58,294 bases of DNA, from contig CAIQKM010000089.1 in assembly GCA_903872345.1 (NCBI GenBank), positions 1 to 58,294 of the forward strand, written 5' to 3'. Below are positions 1 to 6,634 of the stretch, one piece after another. A program made the translations under genes and the position numbers. This stretch comes from an uncultured Verrucomicrobia subdivision 3 bacterium. Lineage in GTDB: Bacteria; Verrucomicrobiota; Verrucomicrobiia; Limisphaerales; UBA11358. How positions within the stretch are numbered: the stretch's first letter is position 1; each line of letters begins with the position of its first letter. Below the pieces are notes generated by a model, which saw nothing but the letters and a program-made list of their open reading frames with translations, made no database searches and was not told the DNA's origin.

Positions 1-137
1 TATCCTTGGTGGCGGAACATGCTTATACGCGGACAATCGTAAAACTACGAACCCACTGACTGGAGAGCCGGATGCGGGAAATCCGCCCGTCCGGTTCGGA
101 GGGAGGGGTGGGGCTAATCCCCCATCCCTACCCCTAT
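1..137 (+). mobile_element. 3' end of a group II intron (domains V and VI)
   Basis: Positions 65-97 fold as a group II intron domain V: GAGCCGGA (65-72) pairs with TCCGGTTC (90-97), there is a two-base CG bulge at 88-89, and an upper GCGG/CCGC stem is capped by an AAA-rich loop; the AGC catalytic triad lies at 66-68. Positions 101-133 form domain VI, a long G-rich/C-rich hairpin with one unpaired A at 130. That A is seven bases from an AT dinucleotide at 136-137, where the branch-point A and the 3' splice end (AY) are expected. The intron-encoded reverse transcriptase, if any, would lie upstream, outside the window. The 3' exon would begin at 138. Confidence 0.85.
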
Positions 138-274
138 CGCCAGAGGGGGTCTGCCCTGAATCAAATGGTATGTGCCAATTTTCCAGCCCACCCAATTTCC
201 CCTTCATTCTTTGCGATCCGCCTCCGTCTCTGCGACTCCGCGTTTATTCCCCGTTCCTGCCCGTAGTCCTTAAC

Positions 275-1090
275 TCACGCCCGTCCCCGCTGGCGATTAG
301 CCTCATAAAGAAACACCGCCGCCGCCGCCCCCACATTCAGGGAATCCACATTCGGCGGCATGGGGATGGCCACGGCTTCGTCACAGGCGGCCAGCACCGG
401 GGCGGAGATGCCGTTGCCTTCGCTGCCGAAGACCACGCAGCAATCGGTTCTAAAATCCGCCTGCGAGAGCATTTTTTTATCCGTGTGCGGATGGGCGGCA
501 ATGGAGCGGATACCAGCCGCCCGGAGTTGTTGCAGCGTCTCGACCAAGCTCGTGGACTCGAAAATGGCCAGGTCAAAAATGGTGCCCATGGAATTGCGCA
601 CGGCGCGGCGCAGGTAGGGACTGCTGCTGGTCTCGCCAATGATCAGACCCTGCACGCGGAACGCCGCGCAGTTGCGCACTAGCAGGCCCACATTTTCCGC
701 GCTGGTCAGGCCATCCACGGCGGCGAGCAGCCGGGGTGACGGACTTTGTGCCAGCAATTGTTCGAGCGACAGCGTAACCGGAATGCGCCCCACCGCCAGC
801 ACACCTTGAAACATGTTGAAACCGACGAGCGTCTCCAGAAATTTCTTGTCCGCAAGATACACGGCAAAGTCATCCGCGCGCGCGGCGAGTAACGGTCGAA
901 ACTCATCCAACCGGTGTACTGGCAGCACCACGGAGAGGACGGGGAATTCGCTGGTCAGCAGCCGTTCCACCACCTTGTCGCCTTCGGCCACAAAGATGCC
1001 TTGGGCGGTATGCTCCGCCGCCCGGCGTAGCGTGCGGTAGGGCGCGAGTTCGGGCGCATCAAAGGATGAAATGTGGGCGACGGTAAACAT
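275..1090 (-). CDS. SpoU/TrmH-family RNA 2'-O-methyltransferase
   Basis: A 271-residue protein of the SPOUT class, which transfers a methyl group from S-adenosylmethionine to a ribose 2'-OH in tRNA or rRNA. The three family motifs are in order in the C-terminal half: AENVGLLVRNCAAF with the conserved N and R, then VFGSEGNGIS, then IPMPPNVDSLNVGAAAAVFLYE, which form the trefoil-knot cofactor site. The N-terminal ~110 residues resemble the substrate-binding domain of RlmB/TrmH relatives. It starts with ATG at 1090 and is transcribed away from the neighbouring genes. The exact target (23S rRNA or tRNA) cannot be read from the sequence, so no symbol is given. Confidence 0.88.
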   Translation of the reverse strand: MFTVAHISSFDAPELAPYRTLRRAAEHTAQGIFVAEGDKVVERLLTSEFPVLSVVLPVHRLDEFRPLLAARADDFAVYLADKKFLETLVGFNMFQGVLAVGRIPVTLSLEQLLAQSPSPRLLAAVDGLTSAENVGLLVRNCAAFRVQGLIIGETSSSPYLRRAVRNSMGTIFDLAIFESTSLVETLQQLRAAGIRSIAAHPHTDKKMLSQADFRTDCCVVFGSEGNGISAPVLAACDEAVAIPMPPNVDSLNVGAAAAVFLYEANRQRGRA

Positions 1091-1271
1091 CGGAGGTCAT
1101 ATCGTGCCATGACTGGCGGTCGAAGGGAAGCGGTTCAAATCAGGGCGAGGGTGGATAAGAAATTCAACGATTCCACCCCGCGCTCCGCCAACGGGGAGCC
1201 GCCCGGCCGTTTAACCAATTCAAATTTTGGTCCGACCAGATGAATTTTGTGCCGCGCCCGCTCGCAGCCGC

Positions 1272-1365
1272 GTGGTCGCATAAGGTTCAATCAAGGCAAT
1301 TTTTTTGGAGCCTCACGTCGGCTGCTACAGCTTTTGCGGCTAGGCGGTCAGCCGGTCGGCGGTGG
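1272..1365. repeat. Partial duplicate of the aldo/keto reductase 3' end (copy 1)
   Basis: This stretch matches 1867-1962 closely, with a few substitutions and short indels. It includes the last codons and stop of the aldo/keto reductase gene and a GTAG-type hairpin arm at 1307-1328 (family D, see 16388-16470). It lies at the 3' end of the small membrane-protein gene, whose last residues are encoded inside it. Confidence 0.8.
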
Positions 1366-1752
1366 CGCAGACGACCCTGCCTGTGAAGGTGGCGCCGGGC
1401 TGCGCTCTCCTTTAATGGCCCGAAAACAAAGAATCACACAGGCAAGATTAAAAAGCAAAAGAGCAATCGTACAGATATTATCAGAATCAATCATGGCTAC
1501 TGCAATTTTTTCAACACTTGCGTCTCTTTGAAGCGAGTTTTTGTGAATAATGTCACTCAAATCGTTTTGGCTTGTTGATGTTTGCTTGCCGGGTTCTATG
1601 GTTTCCGATTTGTTTTTTTCTAGCAGAGACGTTTCACGCGAAGCAAATAATTTGATAATTGCAATTTGATGATTCAGGCAGTAGACGTTTGAAAAATGTA
1701 TGGCGCTGATAGTGGCAAGGTTTACAACTAACAAAATGTAAAGAATCTTCAT
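1348..1752 (-). CDS. Small two-segment membrane protein, unknown function
   Basis: A 134-residue protein I do not recognise. It has a hydrophobic N-terminal segment (about residues 3-20), a hydrophilic middle rich in Ser, Thr, Lys and Glu, and a second hydrophobic segment (about 93-112), so both ends could cross the membrane with the middle exposed. Base composition is clearly more AT-rich than the neighbours. Its last ~8 residues (APPPTG end) come from a duplicated piece of the neighbouring aldo/keto reductase gene, so the C-terminus is probably not ancestral. It may be an inserted gene between the two copies of the duplication, or a decaying remnant. Confidence 0.45.
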   Translation of the reverse strand: MKILYILLVVNLATISAIHFSNVYCLNHQIAIIKLFASRETSLLEKNKSETIEPGKQTSTSQNDLSDIIHKNSLQRDASVEKIAVAMIDSDNICTIALLLFNLACVILCFRAIKGERSPAPPSQAGSSAPPPTG

Positions 1753-1866
1753 AGCGAAGGGGGCGGTTTAAAGTAAGGTGCCCTATTACAAATAGTGCCG
1801 GTTTCAAGTATTGCAAACAAGGTTGGTGTGCCAGTATGCCTGTCCCTGCGTACCATGAAACTGGCG

Positions 1867-1962
1867 GTGGCCGCATAAGGTTCAATCAAGGTGCCGTTTT
1901 TTGGAGCCTTCTCACGTCGGCTGCTACAGCTTTTGCGGCTAGGCGGTCAGCAGGTCGGCGGC
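1867..1962. repeat. Duplicate partner of 1272-1365 (copy 2)
   Basis: This copy contains the genuine 3' end of the aldo/keto reductase gene (stop codon at 1939-1941) plus ~70 bp downstream, with a family D hairpin arm at 1903-1927 ending in the complement of GTAG. The two copies are in the same orientation, about 595 bp apart, and bracket the small membrane-protein gene. Confidence 0.8.
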
Positions 1963-2838
1963 GGCGGCGTTGGCGCGGACTTGGGCGGGGTTTTTGCTGC
2001 CGGGGATGACGGTGGTGACGAGCGGGTTTTGCAGGCACCAGGCCATGGCCCACTGGGCCATGGGTACGCCGGCGGGGACTTCGGTCTGCGCAAGGCGGTC
2101 CACTTCGGCGAGGTCGCGTTTTAATTTTTCGGCGTCGAATTTTGCGCGCACGTCGTTGCCGGCAAAGGTGGTGCCGGGTTTATATTTGCCGGAGAGCAGG
2201 CCGCTGGCGAGCGGGACGCGGGCGAGCAGGCCGAGGCCGTCGCGTTCGGCATAAGGGAAATAAATCTGCTCGGCGCGGCGGTCGAGGCGGTTGTAAAACA
2301 CCTGCAACGCTTCCACGCCGTAGTGCGCGGCTTCGCGAGCCTGGAGTTCGCTGCCCTTTTGTAGGATGGAGGCGCCGATGTGGCGGATTTTTCCGGCGGC
2401 CTTTTGTTGCGCGAGGAAGGTCCAGAGTTCCTGGTTCTGAAAGATGGCGTCGGAGCCGGAATGAAATTGGTAGAGGTCGATGGTTTCAACGTGGAGGGCG
2501 CGGAGGGAGGCATCGAGCTGGGCGGCGATGCCGGCGAGGGAGAAATCGTCATCGCGGTCGAGAAAGCTTCTGAAGTGGTGACCGAACTTGGTGGCGACGA
2601 GCCAGCGCGAGCGGTCGCGGCGGGACAGGTAGTTGCCGATGAATTTTTCGGAGAGATGATCGGGTCCATAGCACTCGGCGGTGTCGATGAAGTTGATGCC
2701 GGCGTCGGCGGCGGCGTCGAGAATGGCGTCCACTTCCGGCTGGGTGAAATCGACGCCCCATTCGCCGCCAAACTGCCAGGTGCCGAGGCCGATGACGGAG
2801 GGGCGCAGGGTGGTGCGGCCAAGTGTCCGGTAAATCAT
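1939..2838 (-). CDS. Aldo/keto reductase
   Basis: A 299-residue NAD(P)H-dependent oxidoreductase with a TIM-barrel fold, acting on carbonyl substrates in the cytoplasm. The catalytic tetrad is visible: Asp52 (FIDTAE), Tyr57 (ECYG), Lys84 (VATKFG) and His126 (YQFHSG). The C-terminal cofactor-binding signature TTVIPGSKNPAQVRANAAA is present. Length is normal for the family. It starts with ATG at 2838. Its 3' end is duplicated further left (1272-1365). The substrate cannot be predicted. Confidence 0.92.
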   Translation of the reverse strand: MIYRTLGRTTLRPSVIGLGTWQFGGEWGVDFTQPEVDAILDAAADAGINFIDTAECYGPDHLSEKFIGNYLSRRDRSRWLVATKFGHHFRSFLDRDDDFSLAGIAAQLDASLRALHVETIDLYQFHSGSDAIFQNQELWTFLAQQKAAGKIRHIGASILQKGSELQAREAAHYGVEALQVFYNRLDRRAEQIYFPYAERDGLGLLARVPLASGLLSGKYKPGTTFAGNDVRAKFDAEKLKRDLAEVDRLAQTEVPAGVPMAQWAMAWCLQNPLVTTVIPGSKNPAQVRANAAAADLLTA

Positions 2839-2939
2839 GGGGCGAGGTTAATAAATGGGGCGCGGGGTGTCGCGTAAAAAGTCGAGCCCCCAACCAATAC
2901 CCCGTTGCCACCCGTGGGACAGTGAGCTAAATTGTTCTC

Positions 2940-3251
2940 ATGCCGGTTTTAGCTGCCGCACATATTCGCCTGGATGATCAGGGCGTGGCGTGGATTGACA
3001 ACACGAACACCAAAGCCATCGAGGTTGCGCTGGACATGATCGCCCACGGGTGGAGTCCGGAGGAAATCCATTTTCAACACCGGCACCTGTCGCTGGCACA
3101 GATTCATTCCGCGTTGGGATATTATTACGATCACAAAGCCGAGTTGGATGAGCAGATTGGCCTCAGCATCAGCGAAATTGAGCATCTGCGGACCCAAGCT
3201 GGCATATCTCCGCTCCGGCAGCATTTGCGGGACATGGGCAAGCTGGGGTGA
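2940..3251 (+). CDS. DUF433-type protein, putative antitoxin
   Basis: A 103-residue protein matching the DUF433 pattern: an N-terminal strand pair (HIRLDDQGVAWIDNTNTK) followed by a helix-turn-helix-like stretch (MIAHGWSPEEIHFQHRHLSLAQIHSALGYYYDH) in which Trp-Ser-Pro-Glu-Glu-Ile is typical. DUF433 proteins are commonly paired with PIN-like DUF5615 proteins and are thought to act as the DNA-binding antitoxin half. It overlaps the next gene by four bases (GTGA), indicating translational coupling. Start ATG at 2940. Confidence 0.8.
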   Translation: MPVLAAAHIRLDDQGVAWIDNTNTKAIEVALDMIAHGWSPEEIHFQHRHLSLAQIHSALGYYYDHKAELDEQIGLSISEIEHLRTQAGISPLRQHLRDMGKLG

Positions 3252-3595
3252 GCATTGGTCTTTACATGGACGTTCATGTGCCGGCAGCAATCACCCGCGG
3301 GCTGGTGATGCGGGGCGTGGATGTTTTGACCGCACAACTGGATGACGCAACCCTGCTGGCTGACCCAGATTTACTCGAAAGGGCCACGAATTTTGGACGT
3401 GTGCTGTTCAGCCAGGATGCTGACCTGTTGGCTGAGTCCAACAAGCGTCAGCGGAGTGGAGTGTTTTTTGGCGGGGTGATCTATGCCCATCAAACAGGCA
3501 TTACCATTGGCCAAGCAATCCATGATCTGCAAATTCTCGCCGATGCTGGCAAACCCGAAGACTTCGTAAATCGGGTCGAGTATCTTCCCTTGTAA
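3248..3595 (+). CDS. DUF5615 PIN-like protein, putative toxin
   Basis: A 115-residue protein with a PIN-like layout: an early acidic residue in LYMDVHVP, a middle DPDLLERATNFGRVLFSQDADLL segment with the FSQDADL acidic motif, and the conserved GVIYAHQTGITIGQAIHDL block. DUF5615 proteins are predicted nucleases of toxin-antitoxin-like pairs with DUF433. The GTG start at 3248 overlaps the partner's stop. The usual second family Asp (LL-D-E-x-x-P) is present here as MDVHVP. Confidence 0.78.
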   Translation: MSIGLYMDVHVPAAITRGLVMRGVDVLTAQLDDATLLADPDLLERATNFGRVLFSQDADLLAESNKRQRSGVFFGGVIYAHQTGITIGQAIHDLQILADAGKPEDFVNRVEYLPL

Positions 3596-3646
3596 GCGCG
3601 GTTGGGTTGGTCTGGCGTCGCTTGAAAAACTGCAAAAACTCTGCGG

Positions 3647-4426
3647 TCAAATTAATTCCGAAACGCGCTGGAGGTTGAGAGCTTTGCCGGTGGTGTCGTC
3701 CACACGGACGATGGCGCCGTGGAGCATGACGCGGTTTTTGGCCACGTCGAAACGCTGCGGCATGGAGGTGATGAATTTGCGGATGACGGGTTCGACTTCG
3801 CGGCCGAGCACGCCGTCGTGGGGGCCGGTGAAGCCGGCGTCGCTGAGATAGGCGGTGCCGCCGGGGAAGATTTGTTCATCGGCGGTTTGCACGTGGGTGT
3901 GGGTGCCCACGACGGCGCTGACGCGGCCATCGAGGAAGCGGCCCATGGCGATTTTTTCCGAGGTGGCCTCGGCGTGCATGTCCACGAAGATGATTTTGGC
4001 GGATTCGCGGAGGCGGGTGACGGCGGCCTCGGCGGCGGTAAAGGGATTGTCGAGCGGGGGCATGAAGGTGCGGCCCTGAAGGTTCATGACGGCGACGGGC
4101 GGGAGGTTGCGAACCTGGAAAACAGCGGCACCGTGGCCGGGCACTTCGGGCGGATAATTCAGGGGACGGAGAAAACGGGGTTCGTTGAGGAGCAGGTCGA
4201 GGACAGTTTTCTGATCCCAAAGATGGTCGCCGCTGGTGATGACATCGACACCGGCGGAAAAAAGTTCGCCGGCGATCTGGGGGGTGATGCCGTTGCCGCC
4301 GGCGGAGTTTTCGCCGTTGGCGATGATGAAATCCAGCATCTGTTCATCGCGGAGCCGGGGCAGGATGTTATGCACCGCCTTGCGTCCGGGTTCGCCCACG
4401 ATATCGCCAATGAACAGAATTTTCAT
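3647..4426 (-). CDS. ymdB: YmdB-family metallophosphoesterase
   Basis: A 259-residue protein of the YmdB/TIGR00282 family, binuclear-metal phosphoesterases; the Bacillus member hydrolyses 2',3'-cyclic nucleotides and influences biofilm and motility decisions. The metal ligands are in expected order: GDIVGEPGR at the N-terminus, NGENSAGG, SGDHLWD, then VDMHAEATSEK and GTHTHVQTAD. Length is typical. It is the last gene of a minus-strand cluster, 48 bp after the polyprenyl-phosphate transferase gene. The cytoplasmic substrate in this organism is inferred only from family. Confidence 0.9.
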   Translation of the reverse strand: MKILFIGDIVGEPGRKAVHNILPRLRDEQMLDFIIANGENSAGGNGITPQIAGELFSAGVDVITSGDHLWDQKTVLDLLLNEPRFLRPLNYPPEVPGHGAAVFQVRNLPPVAVMNLQGRTFMPPLDNPFTAAEAAVTRLRESAKIIFVDMHAEATSEKIAMGRFLDGRVSAVVGTHTHVQTADEQIFPGGTAYLSDAGFTGPHDGVLGREVEPVIRKFITSMPQRFDVAKNRVMLHGAIVRVDDTTGKALNLQRVSELI

Positions 4427-4474
4427 GCGGAAAAGGGTAGCACGAACCGGGCGGCGGGCAATGCTTACGACGCC

Positions 4475-5452
4475 TTACAACCAGAAAGCGAACAGGCCAA
4501 TGGCGGCGGCGACGGCCCAAAGGAGGAGCACGGCATTCTGACGGCTGAGGCCGGCGCGGACGAGGCGGTGGGAGAGGTGGTTGGTGTCGCCGATCCAGAA
4601 CGGTTTACGTTTGAGGGTGCGGAAGATACTGACCTGGGCTAGGTCGAGCAGGGGCACGGCGAGGACCAGGAGCGGGGAAAGCACGGCGAACGGACGGGGA
4701 TTTGTCTTGGTATAAAAATGGGGCAGGATGGCCATGACCGCGAGCAGGTAGCCGACGAGATGGCTGCCGGCATCGCCGAGGAAGGACTTGGCATGCGGAA
4801 AATTCCACGGCAGAAAACCCACCAATGCGCCGGCCATGAGAAAGCCAGTGATGGCGACGAGGTATTCGCCATTGCCGGCGGCGATGAAGGCAAACAGCAG
4901 CGCGCCGATGGCACCGACGCCGGCGCAGAGGCCATTCATATTGTCCATGAAATTGAAGGCGTTGATGAAGGTGAGCACCCAGAGGATGGTGACGGCGTAG
5001 CTGAAGGTGGCGCTGGGGATGAACAGGGTGATGCGTTTGCAGGCGGCGGCCACGGCGATGGCGATGGCGATCTGGCCGAGGAATTTGGGCAACGCTTTCA
5101 GCTCATGGCGGTCATCGAGCCAGCCGAGCAGGGTGATGGCCACGGCCCCGAGGGCGAGGATCGTGAGTTCAAGCGCACGGCGGTCAACGCCATGGACGAT
5201 GAGCCCGGTGGAGGAAATCTTGACCAGGCCGAGCTTTAGCAGGATGGCACCGGCGAAGAGGGGCACCAGCAGGCCGGTGAGCACGGTGAAGCCGCCGGCG
5301 AGCGGCACGGGCGTGCTGTGGATTTTGCGGTGGCCGGGGTCATCCACGAGATTGATGCGGAGGCACCAGCGTCGCCAGAGCGGCAGCGCGAGGAGGGAGA
5401 CAGCGCCGGAGCCGATGAAGGCCGCGAGATAAAAATTTAGCGGAAAGCTCAA
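4475..5452 (-). CDS. Polyprenyl-phosphate N-acetylhexosamine-1-phosphate transferase (WecA/TagO type)
   Basis: A 325-residue polytopic membrane enzyme of the MraY/WecA family that loads a sugar phosphate onto undecaprenyl phosphate and so starts glycan synthesis. Visible motifs: VDDPGHRKIHSTPVPLAGG (36-54), GWLDDRHELKALPKFLGQ, NFMDNMNGLCAGVG and the FLGDAGS loop. About ten hydrophobic segments are seen. The absence of a MraY-type C-terminal pattern and the glycosyltransferase neighbour favour WecA/TagO over MraY. The start is a TTG at 5452 whose last two bases are shared with the TGA stop of the upstream gene (TTGA); no Met occurs before the first catalytic motif, so the TTG start is likely real and coupled. 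Confidence 0.88.
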   Translation of the reverse strand: MSFPLNFYLAAFIGSGAVSLLALPLWRRWCLRINLVDDPGHRKIHSTPVPLAGGFTVLTGLLVPLFAGAILLKLGLVKISSTGLIVHGVDRRALELTILALGAVAITLLGWLDDRHELKALPKFLGQIAIAIAVAAACKRITLFIPSATFSYAVTILWVLTFINAFNFMDNMNGLCAGVGAIGALLFAFIAAGNGEYLVAITGFLMAGALVGFLPWNFPHAKSFLGDAGSHLVGYLLAVMAILPHFYTKTNPRPFAVLSPLLVLAVPLLDLAQVSIFRTLKRKPFWIGDTNHLSHRLVRAGLSRQNAVLLLWAVAAAIGLFAFWL

Positions 5453-6630
5453 GGCGTTGATCGAGTCGTCGGTTCAGGCCGGCCGGCGAGTTTCATATAG
5501 ATTTGGTACTGGTCGGCCACCATTTTTTCCACGGAGAAATTCTCGCGGACAAAGGCCTGGCCGTGCCGGCCGAATTTTTCCCGCAAACCGGGGTCGTTGG
5601 CAAGCTGCAAGAGTCGTTGGGTGACGGTGGTCAGGTCGCCGGTGCGGACCAGAAAGCCGGTTTCATTTTCGAGGCACACTTCATCGGCGCCATCAAAGTC
5701 AAAGGCGACCACGGGCTTGGCGGCGGCGAGGGCCTGGGGCAGGGCGCGGGACAGGGCTTCGCGGCGGGAGAGATGGGCGAGGCAGTCCATGATGCCGACA
5801 TAGCGGGCGACTTCGCCGGGCGGAACCAGGCCGGTGAAAACCACCTTGTTGAAGACGCCCAGCTCACGGGCCTGGTTTTCAATATCCGCACGCAAGGAAC
5901 CGTCGCCGACGAAGAGCAGGCGGGCGTGGGGAGCTTTGGGCAGCAGTTGGGCGAAAGCTGCCAGCAAATCGGCGTGGCCCTTGAGTTTGAAAATGCGGGC
6001 GATTTTGCCGATGACAAAATGTTCGGGGGCCAGGCCAAGTTGTTGGCGGAGGGCCAGATCGTTCTGCGCCAGTAAAAACGGTTCCAGGCGGAAGCCGCTG
6101 AAGATGCGCGTGTACATTTCCGGCCGGCCGATGCCGGCGGCCAGGTACAGGCGGGTCATGGCGGCGGCGGAACAGAAGAAATGGTTGGTGAAACGGCCGA
6201 CGTAGCGTTCGGCACCGGTGAAGATGGCGTTGGCGAGGGAGCCTTGAAAATCGCCAAAGGAAGGGCCGTGAATATGGTGAATGATGTGCGGTACGCCGGC
6301 GCGACGGGCGGCCATGCGGCCAAGGATGCCCGCCTTGCCACTGTGGGTGTGGACAATGTCCGGTTTCTGCGCGCGCAGGAGCCGCACCAGTTGGCGCAAC
6401 GCGAGGAAGTCTTTCAGCGGATGCAGGGGCCGGACCAGTTCGGGCACGATGGTCAACAGGCCGGGAATCCGGGCGGCGGCGGGTTCCAAGGAACCTTCCG
6501 CTCCGATGGTCGGCCCCGCGATCAGCTTGATTTCGAGCCCGGGTTGCTGGCGCAAGCCGTTGATGGTGGCCAGGGTGTTTTCCTGGGCGCCGCCCACAAT
6601 GAGCCGGGTGATGAGGTGGGTGACGCGCAT
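5449..6630 (-). CDS. Group 1 (GT4) glycosyltransferase
   Basis: A 393-residue retaining glycosyltransferase with the GT-B fold. The N-terminal acceptor domain begins MRVTHLITRLIVGGAQENT, followed by the HTHSGKAGILGRMAARRAGVP block; the C-terminal nucleotide-sugar domain holds GKIARIFKLKGHADLL, and the LSRREALSRALPQALAAAKPVVAF stretch with the EX7E-like pair and GADEVCLENETGFLV. It probably adds a sugar to the lipid-linked product of the next gene at the cytoplasmic face. It overlaps the downstream gene by 4 bp and follows the DUF2723 gene by 4 bp, so the three are one translation unit. Donor and acceptor are unknown. Confidence 0.9.
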   Translation of the reverse strand: MRVTHLITRLIVGGAQENTLATINGLRQQPGLEIKLIAGPTIGAEGSLEPAAARIPGLLTIVPELVRPLHPLKDFLALRQLVRLLRAQKPDIVHTHSGKAGILGRMAARRAGVPHIIHHIHGPSFGDFQGSLANAIFTGAERYVGRFTNHFFCSAAAMTRLYLAAGIGRPEMYTRIFSGFRLEPFLLAQNDLALRQQLGLAPEHFVIGKIARIFKLKGHADLLAAFAQLLPKAPHARLLFVGDGSLRADIENQARELGVFNKVVFTGLVPPGEVARYVGIMDCLAHLSRREALSRALPQALAAAKPVVAFDFDGADEVCLENETGFLVRTGDLTTVTQRLLQLANDPGLREKFGRHGQAFVRENFSVEKMVADQYQIYMKLAGRPEPTTRSTP

Positions 6631-6634
6631 GGCG

